A stretch of DNA of 10,893 nt from Desulfobacterales bacterium. Lineage in GTDB: Bacteria > Desulfobacterota > Desulfobacteria > Desulfobacterales > RPRI01. Both the position numbers and the translations under genes were made by a program. Positions 5,777 to 10,893 of this stretch are shown here, piece after piece (the stretch's first letter is position 1; every line of letters begins with the position of its first letter). Under the pieces are notes generated by a model. The model saw only the letters and a list, made by a program, of their open reading frames with translations. It searched no databases and had not been told where the DNA came from. The DNA lies in the NCBI GenBank assembly GCA_020052975.1, contig JAGVOC010000337.1, forward strand, positions 1 to 10,893, read 5' to 3'.

Positions 5777-6616
5777 ATGTATATTAAGTCATGGGGGTCT
5801 AGAGGGTCTATTCCTGTTTCCGGCAAGGATTACTTAAAATATGGCGGAGATACCACGTGCATTGAAATCAGGACTAAAAGCGGTGATATAATCATTATAG
5901 ATGCCGGAACCGGAATCCGGCGACTCGGCAATCAGCTCATCGAAGAAAACCTGCATACATACAATTTTATTTTTACCCATGCTCATTGGGATCACCTGAT
6001 GGGCTTTCCTTTTTTCAAGCCTTTATATTCGAGACATTCCGAATTAGTTATGCACAAATGCCCGTTTCATAGTAAATTCGTTGAGGCAATACTTTCAAAA
6101 GTGATGACTCCCCCCAATTTTCCTGTAAGATACTCCGACCTGAAAGCAAATATCGCCTATTCTGATGCATGCCCGACCGCCTTTGAAATAGGTTCTGTAA
6201 CGATTACCCCCATACCTTTGAGCCACCCGAACAACGGAAGCGGGTATAAATTCACTGAAGACGGAAAAACTTTTATTTTCCTCACCGATAATGAACTCGG
6301 CTTTATTCACCAGGGTGGCCTTCCTGTAAAATCCTATATCGAGTTTTCTGCTGAAGCCGATCTTCTTATTCATGATGCTGAATACACTCCTGAAGAATAT
6401 GAACGTCATAAGGAATGGGGACATTCGGCATATTCACAAGTTCTTTCCATAGCTTTTGAGGCAGGAGTTAAAAAACTTGGACTTTTCCACCTTAATCCGG
6501 AAAGATCTGACAGTGAAATGAATGAATTGGTTGAATTATGCAGGCAAACCGCTGCTGAAAAAAGACAGAATCTCGATTGCTTCGGTGTTTCGAGCGATAT
6601 GGCTTTTATCTTGTAA
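5777..6616 (+). CDS. Metallo-beta-lactamase-fold metal-dependent hydrolase
   Basis: A 279-residue cytoplasmic MBL-fold hydrolase of the broad COG1235/PhnP, RNase Z-like group. The dinuclear metal-site motif is THAHWDH, with H68, H70, D72 and H73. Further likely ligands follow in order: H150 in PLSHPN, D171 in FLTDNE and H238 in LFHLNP. The N-terminal motif WGSRGSIPV with GGDTTCIEI and DAGTGIRRLG is shared by a common bacterial subgroup. Related families cleave cyclic nucleotides, phosphodiesters or tRNA ends, but this subgroup has no settled substrate. There is no signal peptide and no extra domain. A phosphodiesterase role would fit a neighbourhood containing nucleotide-sensing proteins, but this is speculative. 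Start: ATG 5777 with GAAAGG 8 bases upstream. It lies 24 bases after prmA, so it is probably the last gene of the cbs-prmA operon, because a 415-base gap follows. Confidence 0.85.
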   Translation: MYIKSWGSRGSIPVSGKDYLKYGGDTTCIEIRTKSGDIIIIDAGTGIRRLGNQLIEENLHTYNFIFTHAHWDHLMGFPFFKPLYSRHSELVMHKCPFHSKFVEAILSKVMTPPNFPVRYSDLKANIAYSDACPTAFEIGSVTITPIPLSHPNNGSGYKFTEDGKTFIFLTDNELGFIHQGGLPVKSYIEFSAEADLLIHDAEYTPEEYERHKEWGHSAYSQVLSIAFEAGVKKLGLFHLNPERSDSEMNELVELCRQTAAEKRQNLDCFGVSSDMAFIL

Positions 6617-6739
6617 TTTCAATTATAAAGGGCGGAAAAGCCATTTCAATTTCTGTTTTTCAAGAATTTTGCCTTAACCCTTGTTAACCGTCTTTCAAAT
6701 AAATCCTGACACAGCCATACAGTCTGCATTATTATTACG

Positions 6740-6767
6740 GGATCATCTCCAAATTAGTTGATGATCC
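6740..6767. other. Perfect 8-bp hairpin
   Basis: GGATCATC (6740-6747) and GATGATCC (6760-6767) are exact reverse complements around a 12-base loop. It sits just outside the left repeat block of the four-helix-bundle remnant. It may belong to that element, act as a weak transcription end after the hydrolase gene, or serve as an operator for the phosphatase gene. There is no T-run. Confidence 0.45.
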
Positions 6768-6772
6768 TATGA

Positions 6773-6807
6773 GGATTCGAGGGTTCAAGGGTTCGGGGAT
6801 TCGAGTG
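6773..6807 (+). repeat. Left end of an inverted-repeat pair (GGATTCGAG/GGTTC units)
   Basis: GGATTCGAG occurs at 6773-6781 and again at 6797-6805, with GGGTTCAAG and GGGTTCGG units between. The inner end GGATTCGAGTG (6797-6807) is matched by CACTTGAATCC (6938-6948) on the other side, with 10 of 11 positions complementary. The unit style echoes the GGTTCCTGG blocks at 462-470, 1852-1860 and 4075-4149. Confidence 0.6.
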
Positions 6808-6808
6808 A

Positions 6809-6952
6809 AAAATCTGCCTGAGGTGGAAAGAGTTCGAGTACCACGAAGTGATGAACGGAAGCCTGTCAGAACATTTAAGAGACATCGGGGAGGTTGAGAG
6901 GATGCTGAACGCCCTGATAAAATTATTAGAAAACAAACACTTGAATCCTTGA
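6809..6952 (+). pseudogene. Remnant of a four-helix-bundle (23S rRNA intervening-sequence type) protein gene
   Basis: After a TGA at 6806-6808 a frame stays open to TGA 6950-6952 (47 codons); the only ATG with a plausible context is 6851 (33 codons). The peptide contains VMNGSLSEHLRDIGEVERM, then LNALIKLLENK. The part GEVERMLNALIKLLE matches the last helix of four-helix-bundle proteins of the IVP/S23 family, which usually ends with a 'RMLxxLIxxL' pattern. Full members have about 115-130 residues, so only the C-terminal portion remains and the N-terminal helices are deleted. The stop codon lies inside the right repeat block, so the frame is bounded by the inverted repeats. The family assignment rests on a short match and is tentative. 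Expression as a 33-residue peptide is possible but unlikely. Confidence 0.45.
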
Positions 6953-6975
6953 CCCCTGGAATCCTGGACCCCTTT
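6938..6975 (-). repeat. Right end of the inverted-repeat pair
   Basis: CACTTGAATCC (6938-6948) mirrors the left inner end with one mismatch. The following TTGACCCCTGGAATCC and TGGACCCC units mirror the GGGTTC/GGATTC units on the left more loosely. Together the two blocks enclose the remnant at 6809-6952, in the manner of degenerate terminal inverted repeats. Confidence 0.55.
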
Positions 6976-7031
6976 CTCCAAACTTAATTGGGAGAAGAAC
7001 CTTATTACGATTCTTTTGAAAGGTTACAGAT

Positions 7032-8150
7032 ATGAGATCGGCAACCGAAGGGGAAAAAACCAGAGTTCAATCTGCAGGAATCACAGACGTTGGAAGAAAG
7101 AGAAAAGGCAACGAAGACTCATATTTCCTCGATGAGAACCTGCGCCTTTATGTTGTTGCAGATGGAATGGGGGGACATCAGGCCGGTGAAGTAGCCAGTA
7201 AAATAGTGGCAGACACCATACAAAAGAAGATGAACGAATATGCAGGCAGAGCCGTTTCAGGTAATAATACCGGTTCTCATAATCTTTCGAAAGAGGCTGC
7301 TTGGCTTGATTCAAGCATCAGTGAAGCAAACCGGCTGGTTCACGATTTATCGACAAAAGTAAAAGAATATAAGGGTATGGGATCAACAGTTTCGGCCGTT
7401 TTCCTGACCCCTGATACCCTTATTGCGGCAAATGTGGGAGACAGCCCGATTTATCTTATCCGCAAAGATAAAGTAAGCCTGCTATCGGTGCCTCACACTG
7501 CAATGGCTGAATATGAAGCCTCTGCACCGGCCGGCGCAAAACCCCTCTCGGATAAATTCAGGCACATGATAACCAGAGCTATGGGAAACAAGGAAAGCGT
7601 AGACCCGGATTTTCGTGAAATCAAGCCTTTAGCCGGCGATATAGTTGTCCTTTGTTCCGATGGCCTTAGTGACAAGGTAAAACCTGAAGAAATAACGGAT
7701 ATTGTCAAAAGCAACCCGCCATCTGAAGCAGGCCGGTTTCTTGTTGACCTTGCAAATGAACGCGGAGGGGATGATAATATAACAATAATTATTCTGAAAA
7801 TATTGGAAGTTCCCGGATCCCAAAAGGTAACCGGAAACTCAAATGCAGGTAACGGAACGGAACATGAACCCGTGCGGCCTGTTGTCGTTGAATATGACAC
7901 GGAGGATTTTTCAGGAAGGGCTTTGGTAAGAAATATAACTGCGGTGGGCCTGTTTCTTGAAACAGCAGAATTCTTTACTACCAGCCAGAAAGTTGTTTTA
8001 ACGGTTTCAGACATAAATGGAAAAGACTCTGTTATTGCAAATGCTAAGGTTGCAGGCATAAATCCACGCGGAGCAGCACTCAGATTCGATAATCTGACAC
8101 AGGAACAAAAAGAAAAATTGAAATCTCTGGTTAAACACCTGACGGTATGA
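7032..8150 (+). CDS. PP2C-family protein phosphatase with C-terminal PilZ-like domain
   Basis: A 372-residue cytoplasmic protein. Residues about 12-257 form a PPM/PP2C Ser/Thr phosphatase of the PrpC/Stp1 kind. Metal and phosphate residues are in place: NED (27-29), DGMGGH (44-49) with the key D44, GMGSTVSAV (115-123), NVGDSP (134-139), CSDGLSD with D210, and GGDDNIT with D248. The usual DHS after the second strand block is replaced by PHT (154-156). A Gly/Asn-rich linker (about 261-280) leads to a PilZ-like domain (about 282-372) with NITAVG (301-306), a variant of the family's [DN]xSxxG motif, and a G-A-A-L-R-F final strand. The upstream arginine pair that grips cyclic di-GMP is not in its usual place, so ligand binding is uncertain. 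No partner kinase is encoded in the window. Start: ATG 7032 with GAAAGG 8 bases upstream. The sirtuin gene begins 77 bases later. Confidence 0.88.
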   Translation: MRSATEGEKTRVQSAGITDVGRKRKGNEDSYFLDENLRLYVVADGMGGHQAGEVASKIVADTIQKKMNEYAGRAVSGNNTGSHNLSKEAAWLDSSISEANRLVHDLSTKVKEYKGMGSTVSAVFLTPDTLIAANVGDSPIYLIRKDKVSLLSVPHTAMAEYEASAPAGAKPLSDKFRHMITRAMGNKESVDPDFREIKPLAGDIVVLCSDGLSDKVKPEEITDIVKSNPPSEAGRFLVDLANERGGDDNITIIILKILEVPGSQKVTGNSNAGNGTEHEPVRPVVVEYDTEDFSGRALVRNITAVGLFLETAEFFTTSQKVVLTVSDINGKDSVIANAKVAGINPRGAALRFDNLTQEQKEKLKSLVKHLTV

Positions 8151-8212
8151 AAATATAGCAAACCAGATTGCTTGGTCTGATAAATTCCGGTTTGATATCC
8201 GTACCGGCAATG

Positions 8213-8219
8213 AAAAGGA
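8213..8219 (+). promoter_or_regulatory. Shine-Dalgarno deciding the sirtuin start
   Basis: AAAAGGA ends 8 bases before ATG 8228. Upstream in-frame candidates, TTG 8168 and ATG 8210, lack a comparable site. Sirtuins of this size normally begin a few residues before the first helix, as they do with the 8228 start. Confidence 0.55.
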
Positions 8220-8227
8220 ACATTATT

Positions 8228-8992
8228 ATGGAAGATCTCATTAAAAAAGCGGCTAAAGACATTGCAGGGTCAAATAAAGTTATTGCCCTCACAGGTGCGG
8301 GCGTTTCAGTTGAGAGCGGCATCCCTCCTTTTCGCGGCAAGGGTGGATTATGGGAAAAGATTGATCCCATGGAATTTGCGCATATTGACGCCTTTTTGCG
8401 GGATCCCGCAAAAGTCTGGAACATCCTTATAAGGGAGATGAAAGATATTGTAGACAAAGCCAGACCGAACGACGCGCATAATGGTTTGGCAAAACTTGAA
8501 AAGCTTGGCATACTGAACACAATTATCACCCAGAATGTTGACGGGCTTCACCAGATGGCAGGAAATAGCGACGTTATAGAATTTCACGGCAACTTTGCGT
8601 GGCAGAAATGCCTTGATTGCGGGAAAAAAATCGAGACTTTCAAAATATCCCTGAACGAGATTCCGCCTAAATGTTCCTGCGGAGGAATTTTAAGACCGGA
8701 CTGCGTTTTCTTCGGTGAAATGATATCGCCTGAACATCTTATGCGTTCACGAAAAGTTTCTCATGAATGCGATATAATGCTGGTTATAGGAACATCTGCG
8801 CTTGTCCAGCCGGCAGCATACATGCCTGTCATGGCAAAAGAATCAGGAGCCATGGTAATTGAAATCAATCCGGAAAGCACCCCTCTTACGGGAAGCATAA
8901 GTGACTATCTGATCAGGGGGAATGCCGGGAAAATCATAAAAGAAATCGTTGCTGAAGTAGAACGTCTCATGCCGAGCAAAAAAAATGTCTGA
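8228..8992 (+). CDS. Sir2-family NAD-dependent protein deacylase (sirtuin)
   Basis: A 254-residue single-domain sirtuin, the usual bacterial length. It removes acyl groups from lysines while consuming NAD and releasing nicotinamide and O-acyl-ADP-ribose. The NAD pocket is seen in GAGVSVESGIPPFRG (23-37), TQNVDGLH (101-108), GTSALVQPAA (188-197) and EINPES (212-217). The catalytic base is H120 in EFHGNF. The structural zinc site is C128-x2-C131 and C149-x-C151, with a CxC in the second half. The tyrosine and arginine that mark desuccinylases of the SIRT5/CobB class appear to be replaced (L67, E70 in VWNILIRE), which points to deacetylase or other specificity. Likely clients include acyl-CoA synthetases of central metabolism, by analogy with CobB. 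It follows the phosphatase gene by 77 bases and overlaps the RACo-like gene by 8 bases, so those two are translationally linked. Confidence 0.92.
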   Translation: MEDLIKKAAKDIAGSNKVIALTGAGVSVESGIPPFRGKGGLWEKIDPMEFAHIDAFLRDPAKVWNILIREMKDIVDKARPNDAHNGLAKLEKLGILNTIITQNVDGLHQMAGNSDVIEFHGNFAWQKCLDCGKKIETFKISLNEIPPKCSCGGILRPDCVFFGEMISPEHLMRSRKVSHECDIMLVIGTSALVQPAAYMPVMAKESGAMVIEINPESTPLTGSISDYLIRGNAGKIIKEIVAEVERLMPSKKNV

Positions 8993-10538
8993 ACTTGCAA
9001 ACGGCTGGATAAAAAGAGTCTCTGCCACTCCCCCTTCCCTTGAAGACAACACTGCCGACGCAGACAGGTTGGAAAGAGCGTTAATGGCCATTCTCAAAAC
9101 GGAAATGGTCGATATCGACCTGTCCGTTCTTGTAAATCTCCCGGAGCTGCTCAGAAAGGGTAATTATAATTTACGCTGCGTTCTTTTTAGAGATCATAAA
9201 AAATGGCGCCTTTCCGGAATATCCTCCGATGATACGGACAGGTTAACCGGACTTGCGGTAGATCTTGGCACAACCACTGTTGTATTAAGATTACTTGATC
9301 TTTCAACCGGCCTTGCTTTAGCTGAAAGCTCTTTCATCAACCCCCAGATATCAATAGGGCCTGATATTCTTACAAGGCTCCATTTTGCCGGAAAAGAGGA
9401 CGGCCTCCGTGAACTTAACAGACTTATAATTGAAGGGTTGAACCGGGCCATAGCAGAACTTTGCAAATCCTGCAAAATCGAACCTTCCGACATATACCTT
9501 CTTTCCGTGGCAGGAAATACATCCATGACCCATCTTTTTCTTGGATTAAATCCCCGCTGGATTATCCGGGAGCCCTACATCCCCGTCATAAACAGGCCAG
9601 GCTGTACCAGTGCCCGCGAGTTGGGAATAACAGTAAATAAATCCGCCGGGGTTTTTATCTTCCCAAACACAGGAAGTTATTTTGGCGGAGACCTTATTGC
9701 CGGGATTTTATATTCGGGCTTAAACCGCGGCGAGAAGACATCCATCCTCGTTGATGTCGGGACAAATGCCGAAGTTGTCCTCGGGAATAAAAACTGGCTG
9801 GTTGCCTGCGCCGGTGCTGCAGGTCCGGCTCTTGAAGGAGGGGTCACAAAGATGGGCATGATGGCAGGCCCCGGAGTAATTGACAAGGTATCTGTGGATT
9901 CAGAAACCGGGCTTTTCTCAATTCATACAATAGAAGGCCTTCCCCCCAGGGGCATTTGCGGTTCAGGCCTTATAGACCTTGCAGCAGCACTTTTTATCTC
10001 CGGCATGATAGACATAAGGGGAAAGTTTGTTTTTGACGCATGCGGAACAAGATTAATTGAAAAAGAGGGTTTAAAACACTTCATCGTGGTTGCAGCAGAA
10101 GAATCTTCGGAAGGTTTTGATCTCACCATAAGCCAGGCCGATCTTGACAGCCTCATAAGATCTAAAGCAGCCATGCATACAATACTTGAAACCATTGCTT
10201 CTTATGTCGGGATTTCCCTTTCAGAGCTCTCCACGTTTTATGTGGCCGGTACTTTCGGCTCCCTTATCAATCCCCGTTCAGCCATTACCATCGGAATGAT
10301 GCCGGATCTTCCTGAGGGCACCTATAAGTCCATAGGAAACAGCTCTCTTGAAGGCGCCTCCATGCTTCTTAAAAACCATGGATTAATTGATGAAATAGAT
10401 GCCATCAGAGACAGCATCACTTATATTGAATTGAATGTAAACCAGGATTTCATGAACCGGTTTTCTGCAGCCAGATTTATCCCCCACACAAATCTTTGGC
10501 TTTTCCCGTCGGTTAATTCTGTTAATAAACCAATTTAG
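8985..10538 (+). CDS. RACo-like ASKHA ATPase (DUF4445) lacking the N-terminal ferredoxin domain
   Basis: A 517-residue protein of the family of reductive activators of corrinoid proteins. These use ATP binding or hydrolysis to drive electron transfer that returns inactive Co(II) corrinoid to Co(I), for example in the corrinoid iron-sulfur protein of the acetyl-CoA pathway. The linker/middle region starts almost at once (PPSLEDNTADADRLERAL, 16-33). The ASKHA ATPase fold follows, with phosphate loop 1 VDLGTTT (92-98), phosphate loop 2 VDVGTNAE from D257, CAGAAGPALEGG, the adenosine-side GICGSGL and a late VAGTFGSLINP motif. Typical RACo proteins have about 600-640 residues, beginning with a [2Fe-2S] domain. 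Here the first 92 residues contain a single cysteine (C65), so that domain is absent. ATG 8985 overlaps the sirtuin stop region by 8 bases, with a poor ribosome site, so coupled translation is likely. Electrons would have to come from a separate protein. Confidence 0.82.
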   Translation: MSELANGWIKRVSATPPSLEDNTADADRLERALMAILKTEMVDIDLSVLVNLPELLRKGNYNLRCVLFRDHKKWRLSGISSDDTDRLTGLAVDLGTTTVVLRLLDLSTGLALAESSFINPQISIGPDILTRLHFAGKEDGLRELNRLIIEGLNRAIAELCKSCKIEPSDIYLLSVAGNTSMTHLFLGLNPRWIIREPYIPVINRPGCTSARELGITVNKSAGVFIFPNTGSYFGGDLIAGILYSGLNRGEKTSILVDVGTNAEVVLGNKNWLVACAGAAGPALEGGVTKMGMMAGPGVIDKVSVDSETGLFSIHTIEGLPPRGICGSGLIDLAAALFISGMIDIRGKFVFDACGTRLIEKEGLKHFIVVAAEESSEGFDLTISQADLDSLIRSKAAMHTILETIASYVGISLSELSTFYVAGTFGSLINPRSAITIGMMPDLPEGTYKSIGNSSLEGASMLLKNHGLIDEIDAIRDSITYIELNVNQDFMNRFSAARFIPHTNLWLFPSVNSVNKPI

Positions 10539-10677
10539 CACAATCACGAACTGTTTTTTCTGGCGAAGAGGAAATGATCCGGAGGTTGCAAGAACGGTAC
10601 TAATGCCTTCAAAGGTCTTGCAGCTAAAGAATTTGATGAAGCTGTCGAATGGGACGAAAATCAATATTCTCAGAAGA
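10539..10677. other. Short convergent spacer
   Basis: This region lies between the RACo-like gene and the oppositely oriented toxin gene. There is a T-run (10554-10559) soon after the RACo-like stop codon but no convincing stem before it. A plus-strand frame from 10578 reads as protein-like (FKGLAAKEFDEAVEWDE) but has no start codon and runs into the antisense of the toxin gene. I treat it as a possible remnant at most. Confidence 0.3.
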
Positions 10678-10893
10678 TCAATCTGGTATATCTAAAGCGA
10701 TACGCAGGGCCTGATTGAGTTCGTCCATCTTCGTCGGCGACAACATGCCGACGTACTGTGTCAAAGCCGACTTGGATAAACTGACCAGTTCATCACAGTG
10801 GATACTGCTGTCATGCTTCAGTCCTTCTTCTGTGCCAACCAGGACTTGTGTCGACAGACCGTCGTGAACGGAATAGATCGGAGCACACATCAC
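10678..10893 (-). CDS. MazF/PemK-family toxin, C-terminal part (5' end beyond window)
   Basis: The last 71 residues of a type II toxin of the MazF/PemK family, which are sequence-specific mRNA or tRNA endoribonucleases usually neutralised by an upstream-encoded antitoxin. The fragment begins inside the protein with MCAPIYSV (strand of the SH3-like barrel) and continues with [26 protein letters not shown] and [19 protein letters not shown], then a final helix ALRIALDI. This matches the family's C-terminal half: 'GLKxDS-x-C-D-x-[LI]', a basic lysine before the 'L-x-x-[YH]-[IV]-G-x-L-S' helix. The frame is still open at the window edge. The N-terminal beta-hairpin with the catalytic arginine and the antitoxin gene, expected further right, cannot be seen. 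Its GC content looks higher than that of the plus-strand genes, so it may be a transferred module. It is convergent with the RACo-like gene. Confidence 0.8.
   Translation of the reverse strand: MMCAPIYSVHDGLSTQVLVGTEEGLKHDSSIHCDELVSLSKSALTQYVGMLSPTKMDELNQALRIALDIPD

Larger units (their letters stand above)
6617..7031. other. Intergenic region holding an inverted-repeat-bounded gene remnant
   Basis: This 415-base spacer holds no intact gene. From left to right it contains a plain AT-rich stretch to about 6739, an 8-bp hairpin (6740-6767), a GGATTCGAG/GGTTC repeat block (6773-6807), a short coding-like remnant (6809-6952), and the inverse repeat block (6938-6975). The leader of the phosphatase gene follows, with its Shine-Dalgarno GAAAGG (8 bases before ATG 7032). 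No convincing promoter boxes were found. Confidence 0.55.

Noticed and set aside
7493..8161. 222-codon open frame on the minus strand antisense to the PP2C-PilZ gene
   Set aside because: It is serine/arginine/phenylalanine-rich with no domain pattern, and it exists only because the codon use of the real gene leaves the opposite strand free of stops.
8168..8227. Longer sirtuin start at TTG 8168 or ATG 8210
   Set aside because: It has no ribosome site and the added residues lie outside the sirtuin fold; ATG 8228 has AAAAGGA at 8 bases.
10578..10718. Plus-strand frame FKGLAAKEFDEAVEWDE resembling a TPR-like fragment
   Set aside because: It has no start codon or ribosome site and its second half is antisense to the toxin gene; it is kept only as a possible remnant.
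1..10893. CRISPR array, tRNA, rRNA or insertion sequence
   Set aside because: No regularly spaced identical repeats, cloverleaf-like sequence, rRNA-like stretch or transposase frame was seen in any spacer.

Overview
The window reads as a stretch of chromosome from an anaerobic, sulfate-reducer-like member of the Desulfobacterota (a Desulfobacterales type is my best guess). This rests on gene content: a CooC/AcsF-type nickel-insertion ATPase and a RACo-type corrinoid-activation ATPase (DUF4445), both typical of organisms with the Wood-Ljungdahl (CO dehydrogenase/acetyl-CoA synthase) pathway. A phasin-like protein, an acyl-CoA dehydrogenase, moderate GC, and spacers with degenerate GGTTCCTGG/GGATTCGAG repeats also fit. 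Taxonomy is inferred from family content, not measured.

Layout. Positions 1-117 are non-coding and contain three tightly packed hairpins. On the minus strand, 118-1754 holds an acyl-CoA dehydrogenase gene followed by a small phasin-like gene. A 420-base divergent spacer (1755-2174) holds an inverted repeat that could be an operator and a short coding-like remnant. From 2175 to 10538 all genes are on the plus strand: CooC-like ATPase, Zn-dependent (histone-deacetylase-family) deacetylase, AcuB-like CBS-CBS-ACT protein, PrmA-type methyltransferase, metallo-beta-lactamase-fold hydrolase, PP2C phosphatase fused to a PilZ-like domain, sirtuin, and a RACo-like ATPase that lacks its usual ferredoxin domain. 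Spacers of about 310 and 415 bases interrupt this run. The second contains an inverted-repeat-bounded remnant of what looks like a four-helix-bundle (23S rRNA intervening-sequence type) protein gene. The right edge carries the 3' end of a convergent MazF/PemK-family toxin gene.

How the genes may work together. CooC and the RACo-like protein would service the nickel and corrinoid enzymes of the acetyl-CoA pathway. Two unrelated kinds of lysine deacylase (zinc hydrolase and NAD-dependent sirtuin) and an AcuB-like sensor sit between them. In Bacillus, AcuB and AcuC are encoded in the acetoin/acetyl-CoA synthetase locus, where AcuC and a sirtuin both deacetylate AcsA. The methyltransferase and the phosphatase-PilZ fusion add further modification or signalling functions. 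I infer a control block around acetyl-CoA metabolism that couples protein acylation, energy or nucleotide sensing and cofactor activation. The most unusual pieces are the PP2C-PilZ fusion and the ferredoxin-less RACo-like protein that overlaps the sirtuin gene.
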